64,000 bases of DNA from positions 62,001 to 126,000 of the forward strand of contig NZ_JANQJQ010000010.1 in NCBI RefSeq assembly GCF_028281565.1, read 5' to 3'. This DNA is from Seonamhaeicola sp. (lineage in GTDB: Bacteria; Bacteroidota; Bacteroidia; Flavobacteriales; Flavobacteriaceae). The translations under genes were made by a program, and so were the position numbers. Positions within the stretch are counted from its first letter, which is position 1. The number at the start of each line of letters is the position of its first letter. Below the pieces are notes generated by a model. That model saw only the letters and a list, made by a program, of their open reading frames with translations. It did not search any database and was not told the DNA's origin. Of the stretch, positions 10,101 to 15,971 are shown piece by piece.

Positions 10101-10593
10101 TGATATTGCTGTCACCAATATTTTTGGCTGGGATGCTGAAATAGGTGTATACGATGGGTCCTGCGGCGCATTTAATTGTATCGCCTCCAGGGACAGTTGG
10201 GGCACCAGCACTGATGAGATCCTTAACGGAGTTAACGTAACAGCCGGAAAACAATACTGGATCAATGTAGGGTCATATAGCGGTATTAACGATGGCAGCG
10301 AAGGGGCATTTACCATAACTGTTACATCAAACAACGTTACCCTGGGTGTAGAAGCTAATGCCATTGAAAACTTCTCATTGTATCCACGGGTAGTTAAAGA
10401 TGCCTTATGGTTTAAAGCGCAGGAACCGGTAGATACCATGACTGTATATAATATGATGGGGCAGGAAGTGCTTTCAATCCAGCCCAACCTGGCAAGTTCC
10501 AGGGTATTGTTAACCGAACTGACAACGGGTCTGTATATTGTTAAAGTAAAAGTGGGGGATGCTATAGGAAGTTATAAAATAATTAAGGAATAG
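7120..10593 (+). CDS. Large secreted surface protein with tandem repeats and T9SS sorting domain
   Basis: 1157 residues. The signal peptide (1-20) ends LSFSQ. After a beta-rich N-terminal region come a fibronectin-III-like domain (about 205-295), a PPC-like jelly-roll segment (about 300-420) and a second Fn3-like domain (about 430-530). Three tandem repeats of about 135 residues start near 534, 671 and 803 (each opening NDDCANA and containing NDDVW), with a divergent fourth near 941. The last 80 residues form a type A T9SS sorting domain (SLYPRVV, VYNMMGQEV, TGLYIVKV, YKIIKE). T9SS cargo crosses the outer membrane and is surface-attached or released. No catalytic domain is recognisable, so an adhesin or matrix role is inferred. 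DNA identity between the first two repeats is high, indicating recent duplication. Confidence 0.9.
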   Translation: MNCKLLSLLLILVTSLSFSQVTIGTGDDGDSEFSPPINPYYGYTYGQSIYLASEINASGDITSINLQLNPGASIATCDEMVDVWIGHTTKSSFDSDEDWVDVSTLTHVFVNGTITAANDKITIPFNAPFSYNGTDNLIIAIDADEPLYGNDIDYVLSTNGPTGGLSLLILDDENNPEPGSPPGPSSDSYIMQQRGNITFNGITQACPTPLSLEVSHASTTESTVTWNAGSATNWSYEYGASGFTRGTGTSGNTTTNTLDISSLIAGNRYDIYVQANCGASGNSNWTDLSWRQPDVGDACSVPIAITVESDCSTATPYTMVFSTTASLGRSVGSCGSSGLPNRGDWFEFTAPATTGVKVNFNSSSGNARNYYALYDSCGGTALVCISSQSSEALLSNLTPGQVYKLAVWRVFDVVGTLELCFEAFTPPPTPDCATTPTPADGATAIPTGNITLSWNAPVSGPTPTGYDLYIGSLANGSDLDLYEGNITDTTFNLTGFYEYNTTTYWKVIPKNSTTPAIGCPLWSFTTEAAPPPPANDDCANAIALTVNADVACGAVASGTIESATDSGEGDNGAGTPNDDVWYTFQATESTHQIKLLNVNGSSTTMAHEVLSGSCGSFTSLIITGGFDSDNTSLVGGLTPGQIYYVRVFGYYSGSEQTTFDICVGTPLPPPSNDDCANAVTLTVNADVACGSVTSGTIAWATDSEEGDNGVGTPNDDVWYTFQATKSEHQIKLLNVAGSNTNLVHEVLSGSCGSLASLNISDPDTSLVGGLTPGQIYYVRVFGFYSILQQTTFDICVGTPPPPPANDDCANATALTVNSDVSCTAMTPGTIAWATDSGEGDNGYGNPNDDVWFSFVATKTSHYISLRNITGTYTDLVHEVLGGNCGSLSSVYLSASIKNSRVNNLTPGLTYYVRVFGQSDIAGRDTTFDLCIATPTATTPSSNDACANATVVTALPFNETLDAFTTNNDGFIAACGNGMNDGVWYTFTAAGSGTVDIAVTNIFGWDAEIGVYDGSCGAFNCIASRDSWGTSTDEILNGVNVTAGKQYWINVGSYSGINDGSEGAFTITVTSNNVTLGVEANAIENFSLYPRVVKDALWFKAQEPVDTMTVYNMMGQEVLSIQPNLASSRVLLTELTTGLYIVKVKVGDAIGSYKIIKE
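8719..9990 (+). repeat. Tandem coding repeats of about 400 bp in the T9SS surface protein
   Basis: Repeat units begin near 8719, 9130, 9526 and 9940. The first two share nearly identical DNA blocks, for example around 8856 versus 9267 (tggtayacgtttcaggctac) and 9020 versus 9421 (acaccgggacaaatctatta). The third and fourth are progressively diverged. Confidence 0.85.
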
Positions 10594-10620
10594 CCTTTGT
10601 TTAAAAGGCTTTTCCTTTTG
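10592..10620 (+). terminator. Intrinsic terminator after the T9SS surface protein
   Basis: AGCCTTT, a short loop, then AAAGGCT followed by a T-rich run, directly at the stop codon of the surface-protein gene. Confidence 0.65.
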
Positions 10621-10684
10621 GAATCTGATGAATGACCATAGTCACGAAAACTAAAAAGAATTAAAAAAATAAAGAAATGTCTGT

Positions 10685-10809
10685 TCAATCATAAATACTT
10701 GTGTCACCCTGAACTTGTTTCAGGGTCTCATTATACAATGTTGATTTACGGTTGTTATGAGATGCTGAAACGAGTTCAGCATGACAGGAAAATCTGTATT
10801 TATGATTGA
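10685..10809. repeat. REP/MITE-like nested inverted repeat
   Basis: A 125-base element. Outer arms of 14 bases (TCAATCATAAATAC at 10685-10698 and its complement at 10796-10809) enclose inner arms of 29 bases (10702-10730 and 10758-10786, about five mismatches) built on TGTCACCCTGAACTTG and CGAGTTCAGCATGACA. The inner core is a repeat type scattered through many Bacteroidota genomes. It would fold into a long cruciform. No transposase is encoded. Confidence 0.8.
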
Positions 10810-10894
10810 TAACCGTTGTTAAACTGTGTACTTTGAATGGGAACACTATGGTAAAGACGTTTATAATAGAATGATTAAATATCATAATGTCCGG

Positions 10895-11030
10895 TTTTAG
10901 TTCAAAGTCCCTAAGGAGGAGACCGTTAATAGGTATACTGTTAATAGCAATTTTCAACAAAGGTTTATCCTAAGAGGACTTCGGGTAGCAGGGCCAGTTG
11001 CGTTTATGCAACTGGTCTTATACCTAAAAT
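10895..11030 (+). ncRNA. Candidate structured leader RNA, copy A
   Basis: The stretch contains an 8-bp closing helix (TAGGTATA 10930-10937 with TATACCTA 11019-11026). Inside are a small hairpin (10969-10985, loop AGGA), a linker GGTAGCAGG and a 10-bp hairpin GGCCAGTTGC/GCAACTGGTC (10992-11017, one G-U pair). A related arrangement occurs at 14310-14449. It sits just ahead of a 31-codon ORF at 11039, so a cis-regulatory leader is possible. I cannot match it to a known riboswitch class by eye. Confidence 0.4.
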
Positions 11031-11038
11031 TTAAAAAA

Positions 11039-11134
11039 ATGAGGCCCTTTATTAAAAAAAAGGGAAACCATATAAAGACATTAGCACGAGCGGGTTGGGC
11101 TGTGCTAATAGTTGCCTTGGTTTGGGCTTTTTAG
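11039..11134 (+). CDS. Single-helix membrane micropeptide (31 aa)
   Basis: ATG at 11039 to TAG at 11132-11134. The peptide opens MRPFIKKKGNHIK, a strongly basic stretch, and continues with a hydrophobic segment from about residue 15 (AGWAVLIVALVWAF), the typical shape of a small inner-membrane protein. The A-rich sequence before the ATG (ttaaaaaaatg) suits Bacteroidota translation starts. It is bracketed by the structured element at 10895-11030 and a strong hairpin at 11135-11164, so it looks like an independent short transcription unit. No family was recognised. The alternative is that the frame is fortuitous. Confidence 0.45.
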   Translation: MRPFIKKKGNHIKTLARAGWAVLIVALVWAF

Positions 11135-11168
11135 AATACCTCGGGAGTGAGAGCCCGAGGTATTTAAA
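11135..11168 (+). terminator. Strong hairpin after the micropeptide ORF
   Basis: AATACCTCGGG (11135-11145) pairs perfectly with CCCGAGGTATT (11154-11164) around an 8-base loop, 11 bp, with a short T run. It begins immediately after the TAG stop at 11134. The remaining 150 bases up to 11316 show nothing recognisable. Confidence 0.65.
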
Positions 11169-11316
11169 AGACAGATCAAATGGGCGTTTATAGGATCTTA
11201 ACACAGAAACAGGTATGCCATGAAGTATGAATATAGTTCAGGAGAACGATGAGAGATCATTTTATTAGAATTGGAAGCTTTGTGGTGCCTGTAATCCAAA
11301 TGAATCGTGTTTAAAA

Positions 11317-11571
11317 ATGAAAAAGTGGAAGACCGTATTGTCACTTGTTTTTATGGGCTTGGCTGTGTACTTTGATTGGCAATGGTTTTGGGCGGTGTTT
11401 ATCCTTCTTGGATTAATTCATGTGATAAGAAGCGGGGAAATTCACTTTGTAGAAGCCGTTTCAAAAAAAGAAACACCCGGGCTATACCGCATTATGATCA
11501 TTATCTGGTCATTACTGGCATTGTATTCCATAGTTAATTATTTGAACGTTTTTGATATAGGTCAAAATTAG
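11317..11571 (+). CDS. Small two-helix membrane protein, unknown
   Basis: 84 residues with two hydrophobic segments (about 5-38 and 55-77) separated by a polar loop (SGEIHFVEAVSKKETPG). It starts with ATG at 11317. The gene begins a plus-strand series with only 40 bases to the next gene and 3 to the one after, so cotranscription with the following unknown gene, the hydroxylase and perhaps the amine oxidase is likely. I do not recognise the family. Confidence 0.7.
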   Translation: MKKWKTVLSLVFMGLAVYFDWQWFWAVFILLGLIHVIRSGEIHFVEAVSKKETPGLYRIMIIIWSLLALYSIVNYLNVFDIGQN

Positions 11572-11611
11572 TGACACCGTTAAACAATACTTTTGAATTA
11601 AATATTTTGAA

Positions 11612-12148
11612 ATGAAAAACAGCACCTTACTATTCAGAAGCCTGGCCATCATTATCCTCATTGCGGGAGTTGCCCACCTGGTTAGATTGGGTCGAAGTTA
11701 TACAACAGGAGAATCCGTGAGTTATACAACAAGCCCGATCGTAGATGAACATACTAATACCGACTTTACCGAAAGTGACTCAAATTCAAAAAAGATACTT
11801 AATTATAATGAAAATACCGATTATATCACCGGAACATGGCTTGCGAATTATAAGTCGGCTGAATTTGAAGGTGCGGTGCTTTACCATTTAAAAAAGGAAG
11901 GCAGGGTTTTTAATGCTTATGCTATGGAATATCAGGATGTCCATGGTAATTCTCAAAAAGCAGAGGGCCATAAAGTACTTACCATAAAACGTTTTGACGG
12001 CTATAAAGGAAAGGGCGTCTATAAAATGGAATATAAGGGGAAAATCCATAACATGGATTGTAGTATTGATATGGTGGATGAAAACACCTTTAAATTAAGC
12101 TATGACTACTACGGTTATAGCGATGTTGAAACCTGGAAAAGACAATAG
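11612..12148 (+). CDS. Membrane-anchored lipocalin-like protein, unknown
   Basis: 178 residues. An N-terminal hydrophobic stretch (about 5-25) acts as signal or anchor; there is no clear lipobox. After a polar linker, residues 70-178 form a beta-rich domain starting ITGTWLANYKSAEFEGAV, the GTW opening typical of lipocalin-like small periplasmic domains. It ends VETWKRQ. It lies between the two-helix protein and the hydroxylase (3-base gap downstream), so it probably belongs to one operon. Function unknown. Confidence 0.7.
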   Translation: MKNSTLLFRSLAIIILIAGVAHLVRLGRSYTTGESVSYTTSPIVDEHTNTDFTESDSNSKKILNYNENTDYITGTWLANYKSAEFEGAVLYHLKKEGRVFNAYAMEYQDVHGNSQKAEGHKVLTIKRFDGYKGKGVYKMEYKGKIHNMDCSIDMVDENTFKLSYDYYGYSDVETWKRQ

Positions 12149-12151
12149 ATC

Positions 12152-13039
12152 ATGGTAGAGATGTTATCTGAAAAATTAGAATGGATCGATGTGCAATACT
12201 GGTTTTATGTACTTAATGATCTCAGTTTATTGTACCTGATCATTCCCTTTTTTGTTTTAGAGCTCATTCGTTATGCCTTTCTTAAACAATTGACCAAAGA
12301 CCTGATCTTTGATTCGATAGCCAGTGTACTTACCTATGGCGGCTTTTTGGTTGTTGGAATACTATTGGGTTTACTGGCCGTGACCAAGGTGTATTTTTGG
12401 ATACATAATAATTTTAGTTTGCCACATCTTGAGCTTAACTGGGTCACCATATTGACTTGCGTCCTTCTTGCCGATTTTGCCTATTACTGGGAGCACAGAG
12501 CCATGCACCGGATAGGCATTGGATGGGCTACGCATACCGTGCACCACAGTTCGGAACATTTTAATATGTCCGTGGCGTATCGTTTCGGCCCGCTGGATGC
12601 CATTATGCCCATCATTTTTTCAATACCTATTGTTATGTTGGGGTTTGACCCCGTACTGGTATTGTTATCAGAGGTTTTTGTTCAGGTGTTTCAAACCCTG
12701 TTGCATACCGAGATCATAGGTAAGTTGACCAAACCCGTAGAGTTCATTTTTAACACGCCCTCCCATCACCGGGTACATCATGGTTCCAACCGGCAATATT
12801 GGGATAAGAACTACGCCGGAATCCTCATTATTTGGGACCGGATGCTGGGGACTTTTGAACCTGAAGTAGAAAAAGTAAAATACGGTATTTCACAACCCAT
12901 AAATACTAATAACCCCATCATAGTCTTTTTTCATGGGATCAGTCGTTTGTTCAAAAAGATGAAAAAGGTTAAAGGGTTTAAAAATAAATTACTGGTATGT
13001 CTTAAACCACCGGATTGGATGCCTGCTGATCCGAAATAA
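12152..13039 (+). CDS. Fatty acid hydroxylase / sterol desaturase family membrane protein
   Basis: 295 residues with several transmembrane helices and the complete histidine cluster of the di-iron FA_hydroxylase superfamily: HRAMH (115-119), HTVHH (128-132) and HHRVHH (205-210). These enzymes use O2 to hydroxylate or desaturate lipid chains, sterols, carotenoids or related hydrophobic molecules at the inner membrane. All metal-ligand motifs appear present, so it should be active. Its neighbours (small membrane proteins upstream, exported flavin amine oxidase 44 bases downstream) suggest modification of a membrane lipid or amine-bearing lipid, but the substrate is not visible in the sequence. 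Confidence 0.9.
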   Translation: MVEMLSEKLEWIDVQYWFYVLNDLSLLYLIIPFFVLELIRYAFLKQLTKDLIFDSIASVLTYGGFLVVGILLGLLAVTKVYFWIHNNFSLPHLELNWVTILTCVLLADFAYYWEHRAMHRIGIGWATHTVHHSSEHFNMSVAYRFGPLDAIMPIIFSIPIVMLGFDPVLVLLSEVFVQVFQTLLHTEIIGKLTKPVEFIFNTPSHHRVHHGSNRQYWDKNYAGILIIWDRMLGTFEPEVEKVKYGISQPINTNNPIIVFFHGISRLFKKMKKVKGFKNKLLVCLKPPDWMPADPK

Positions 13040-13083
13040 AAAAAAGGATAAATCAGAGAGAAGTTAAATTAAATTATGAAGCT

Positions 13084-14265
13084 ATGACGCGTAACGATTT
13101 TATTAAAATGTGTGGGTATTTGGGAATTGCATTGCCTTTGCCCGGGGTCTTGACGTCTTGTAAAAAAGATGATGGGCCTGTTACTCCTGATGAAAAACAA
13201 GATAAAGTACTTGTTATTGGTGCCGGCCCTGCCGGTATGACGGCCGGTCATTTATTAGCGCAACAAGGTGTTGATTTCCAAATATTGGAGGCACTGCCAA
13301 ATCCAGGAGGCAGAATTAAGACCAATAAGACCTTTGTTGATTTTCCAATACCGCTGGGAGCGGAGTGGCTCCATGTAGAAAGGAGTGTCTTTGATGAAAT
13401 TGTAAATGACCCTTCGGTAGATCCGGAGGTCAATACCGTAGGTTACAATCCGGCAACCGATGTTTATATCAATTCGGAGAATGGAGAACCTATTTCCTTA
13501 GAGGAAGTAGGCTTTTCCATAGACAGGAAATTTGTTGACTACAGTTGGTTGGATTTTTTCTCAGACTATGTGCTGCCAAATATCCAATCCAGGATCTTAT
13601 ATAATAAACCGGTAGTTAAAATCGATTATTCAGGGGATCTGGTTAAAGTAAGTACGCAGGATGGTATGGATTATACGGCCGATAAGATCATTTTTACGGT
13701 GCCGTTAAGAGTTTTGCAATCCGGGGATATCAGTTTCGTGCCGGCTTTACCGGCTTATAAGCAAAATGCTATCAATACCACACAGGTTTGGAGTGGCTTT
13801 AAGGCATTTTTTGAGTTTAAAGAGGTGTTTTACCCCACCTTAATTGGATTTGATATCCAGCCACCTACTTTAGGTCAGAAAATGTTCTATAATGCATCCT
13901 ATGGCCAAAATACTGCACACCATGTTTTAGGGGTATTCTCCACCGGAGCACCAGCAGAACTCTATATCTACCTCTCCGATGACCTGCTTAAAGATTATAT
14001 ATTGAATGAATTGGATGAACTATTTGAAAACCAGGCAACGCCAAATTATATAAAGCATGTGACACAGAACTGGAATGGAGAACCTTATGCCCAGGGTGCC
14101 TATTTGTCGGCTCATGAAGACGCTTCCAAGGTAAGGGATCTCGAAAAGACCATAGATAATAAGGTGTTTTTTGCCGGGGATTCTTATACCTCAGGAGATG
14201 ATTGGAGCAGTGTGCATGCGGCGGCACGTTCCGCTATAAAAGCCGTGGATAAAGTGTTGGTGTAG
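13084..14265 (+). CDS. Exported flavin-dependent amine oxidoreductase
   Basis: 393 residues. The FAD-binding motif is VIGAGPAGMTAGHLL (about 44-58), followed by LEA at 68-70 and GGRIKT. The C-terminus carries the second FAD motif FFAGDSYTSGDDWSSVHAA. This is the monoamine-oxidase/amino-oxidase fold. The N-terminus (1-26) is a lipoprotein-type signal with lipobox LTSC (Cys26), so it is probably membrane-tethered outside the cytoplasm. There is a TRNDFIK motif but no twin arginine, which is odd for an exported flavoprotein. Last gene of the 11.3-14.3 kb series. The substrate is unknown; oxidation of a polyamine or amine-modified lipid is conceivable. Confidence 0.85.
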   Translation: MTRNDFIKMCGYLGIALPLPGVLTSCKKDDGPVTPDEKQDKVLVIGAGPAGMTAGHLLAQQGVDFQILEALPNPGGRIKTNKTFVDFPIPLGAEWLHVERSVFDEIVNDPSVDPEVNTVGYNPATDVYINSENGEPISLEEVGFSIDRKFVDYSWLDFFSDYVLPNIQSRILYNKPVVKIDYSGDLVKVSTQDGMDYTADKIIFTVPLRVLQSGDISFVPALPAYKQNAINTTQVWSGFKAFFEFKEVFYPTLIGFDIQPPTLGQKMFYNASYGQNTAHHVLGVFSTGAPAELYIYLSDDLLKDYILNELDELFENQATPNYIKHVTQNWNGEPYAQGAYLSAHEDASKVRDLEKTIDNKVFFAGDSYTSGDDWSSVHAAARSAIKAVDKVLV

Positions 14266-14309
14266 AGTAGAGTATGAAAAAATTATAGAAGAATAGTGTA
14301 TAGTTTTAG

Positions 14310-14449
14310 TTTTTAGTTTGATTTCCAAAGGGGAGGTATTTGCTCTTTATAGGACACCGTCAGGTGATGAATTTCCCAAGTAACTAAGGAAGCTTAGCCT
14401 CTTTTAGTAGCAAGGACCAGTTGCAGAAGCAACTGGTCTTTCTGTTTTT
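14310..14449 (+). ncRNA. Candidate structured RNA, copy B, ending in a terminator hairpin
   Basis: Hairpin CTAAG-GAAG-CTTAG (14384-14397) is followed by TAGTAGCAAG and the perfect 10-bp hairpin GACCAGTTGC-AGAA-GCAACTGGTC (14415-14438), then TTTCTGTTTTT. This order matches copy A at 10895-11030. The upstream part also shares a similar TTTTAGTT...GGGGAGG layout. It lies just after the amine oxidase stop and may simply terminate that operon, but the extended similarity to copy A suggests more than a terminator. Confidence 0.4.
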
Positions 14450-14544
14450 ATTGAAATAGGTATGAATCTAAAACTTAATCTAACCTGAGTTCGACATATT
14501 ATAAGATGATAATAAGCGGTTTAACTACAATAATCATATTAACT

Positions 14545-14628
14545 ATGTCATTCCAAACGAGGAACGAGGAGGAATCTCATGCTAATGAGATATCTCGTCG
14601 CTCATACTTCGCTCTGTCGATATGACAA
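14545..14628. repeat. REP-like inverted repeat
   Basis: ATGTCATTCCAAACGAGG... and ...CTGTCGATATGACA form an imperfect inverted repeat with internal short palindromes (GGAATCTCAT, ATGAGATATC). It belongs to the TGTCATTCC class of scattered intergenic repeats. Noncoding. Confidence 0.7.
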
Positions 14629-14692
14629 ATCACAGTTTTCTCGATATTATTATGGCAATGATTCATTTGCTAAAATTTAAATCGAACTCTCG

Positions 14693-15031
14693 TTAATCTA
14701 CCATTTTAATCAAATTTTGATAAATAGCTTCAATTTTGTTCATGAGTTTAAAGCCATCATGAATCACACGTGATTTCACCACGATTTCTGCGGAGATCCT
14801 ATGGTCTGAAACGTTGGATTTGGTTATGGACAATCTTTCATTAGGAAAGAAGATCTTAAGGGTATCCGACCCATCCTGTAAGTTCAGATCAAACTCACCG
14901 CTTACCCAGTTCAGAAATTTTCTGTAGACGTCCATGCTATGGAAGGATTCTTTTCTAACAAATTGATGAAACGGTCTGTCAAATGAGATCTTTAATTTAT
15001 TAGCTATGCCTGAGGAAACATTAGGATGCAT
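14693..15031 (-). CDS. Hypothetical protein, 112 aa
   Basis: Start ATG at 15031. A soluble protein without signal peptide, of mixed alpha/beta composition (for example NWVSGEFDLNLQDGSDTLKIFFPNE and a C-terminal helix LMNKIEAIYQNLIKMVD). It lies 77 bases downstream of the GlcNAc kinase on the same strand, but a hairpin at 15083-15103 separates them, so it may be expressed on its own. No family was recognised. Confidence 0.6.
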   Translation of the reverse strand: MHPNVSSGIANKLKISFDRPFHQFVRKESFHSMDVYRKFLNWVSGEFDLNLQDGSDTLKIFFPNERLSITKSNVSDHRISAEIVVKSRVIHDGFKLMNKIEAIYQNLIKMVD

Positions 15032-15082
15032 GATTTTTCATTTTTAATAGTTTTAAATTATAGTTTTTGTTAAGTATAAAAT

Positions 15083-15103
15083 TGTATAAGAGTACCTTAT
15101 ACA
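15083..15103 (-). terminator. Hairpin at the end of the GlcNAc operon
   Basis: TGTATAAG (15083-15090) pairs perfectly with CTTATACA (15096-15103). Read on the minus strand it is followed by an AT-rich, T-containing stretch. It lies just after the kinase stop at 15109. Confidence 0.45.
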
Positions 15104-15108
15104 TCTGT

Positions 15109-15960
15109 TTATACCGGTTCATTAACAATATTGTCAATTATATTATCAATAGGCCTTCTGATAAAATGAGTGGCCTTCAGTCCTTTTTTACTAAGCGCCT
15201 GCTGAATATAGTCTTGTGCGAAATAGGCAATAGACCCTACAAAATGTAAAGGCACTGTTTTAAGTTCTTCCTTGTGTTGGAGAATGTGGTTTTCAATAAA
15301 TACAGTCATCCCGCCCAAAAGGACTTTTTTTATGAAAGGATGGGTTTCATTTTCAAACAGAAAACGGGCAAAATCCGCCAGGTATTTATTTGGTGTAGTT
15401 GATTTATACAACTGCTTAACGACTTCTCTTTCTTTTAAATTATAAGCTTTTTCAAAGCGAACCCTTAATGCTTCAGGCATTTGCTTATAGTAATAAGCTT
15501 TTAAAAGCTCCTTTCCGAAGTAGTTACCACTGCCTTCATCCATTAAAATATAACCTAAAGCCGGTGATTTTAAATGGGCCTCCTTACCATCAAAGTAGCA
15601 ACAATTGGAACCTGTCCCCAATATACATACCACCGCGGGTGTACTTGTAGTGGCATAAACCGCTGCCATAATATCTTCATGTGTTGAAGCGTTGGCATTC
15701 TTAAAATGCGATGTTAGAATTTTATTGACCTTATGTTGATTCTTTTTGGTACCACATCCGGCTCCGAAAAAATGAATGGATGTAACCTGGTCTTTATAGG
15801 AAAACAGGTCTTCGTTCCCGGTTATTATGGATTTAAGTTGCTTTTTTGACAAAATAGCCGGATTTAACCCTTTGGTTCTGATCTTTATAGGGTTTGACCG
15901 GTTGTCACTGTATAACATCCAATCACATTTTGTAGAGCCGCTGTCTGCTATTAATATCAT
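15109..15960 (-). CDS. BadF/BadG-type N-acetylglucosamine kinase
   Basis: 283 residues with an ASKHA ATPase fold: phosphate-1 motif ADSGSTKCDWML near the N-terminus, CILGTGSNCCYFDG in the middle, and LMDEGSGNYFGKELL. Proteins of this family in Bacteroidota phosphorylate GlcNAc (or related amino sugars) to GlcNAc-6-phosphate with ATP. It follows the GH20 hexosaminidase with an 11-base gap, which matches the pathway order: free GlcNAc from chitooligosaccharides, then kinase, then deacetylation and deamination. Length is normal. The start ATG at 15960 is unambiguous because the ATPase motif begins at residue 4. Confidence 0.85.
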   Translation of the reverse strand: MILIADSGSTKCDWMLYSDNRSNPIKIRTKGLNPAILSKKQLKSIITGNEDLFSYKDQVTSIHFFGAGCGTKKNQHKVNKILTSHFKNANASTHEDIMAAVYATTSTPAVVCILGTGSNCCYFDGKEAHLKSPALGYILMDEGSGNYFGKELLKAYYYKQMPEALRVRFEKAYNLKEREVVKQLYKSTTPNKYLADFARFLFENETHPFIKKVLLGGMTVFIENHILQHKEELKTVPLHFVGSIAYFAQDYIQQALSKKGLKATHFIRRPIDNIIDNIVNEPV

Positions 15961-15971
15961 CAGTTAAATTT

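Larger units (their letters stand above)
14266..14692. other. 427-base gap holding a structured element and a REP-like repeat
   Basis: No gene was seen. It contains RNA-like copy B (14310-14449) and an inverted repeat (14545-14628), each listed separately. Confidence 0.6.

Noticed and set aside
8238-10487. Several minus-strand ORFs of 70-210 codons
   Set aside because: They are antisense shadows of the repetitive T9SS surface-protein gene and show no protein-like features of their own.
10685-10960. 91-codon minus-strand ORF
   Set aside because: It is mostly translation of the REP-like repeat (contains HAELVSASH and LKQVQGD strings typical of such repeats) and has no start context.
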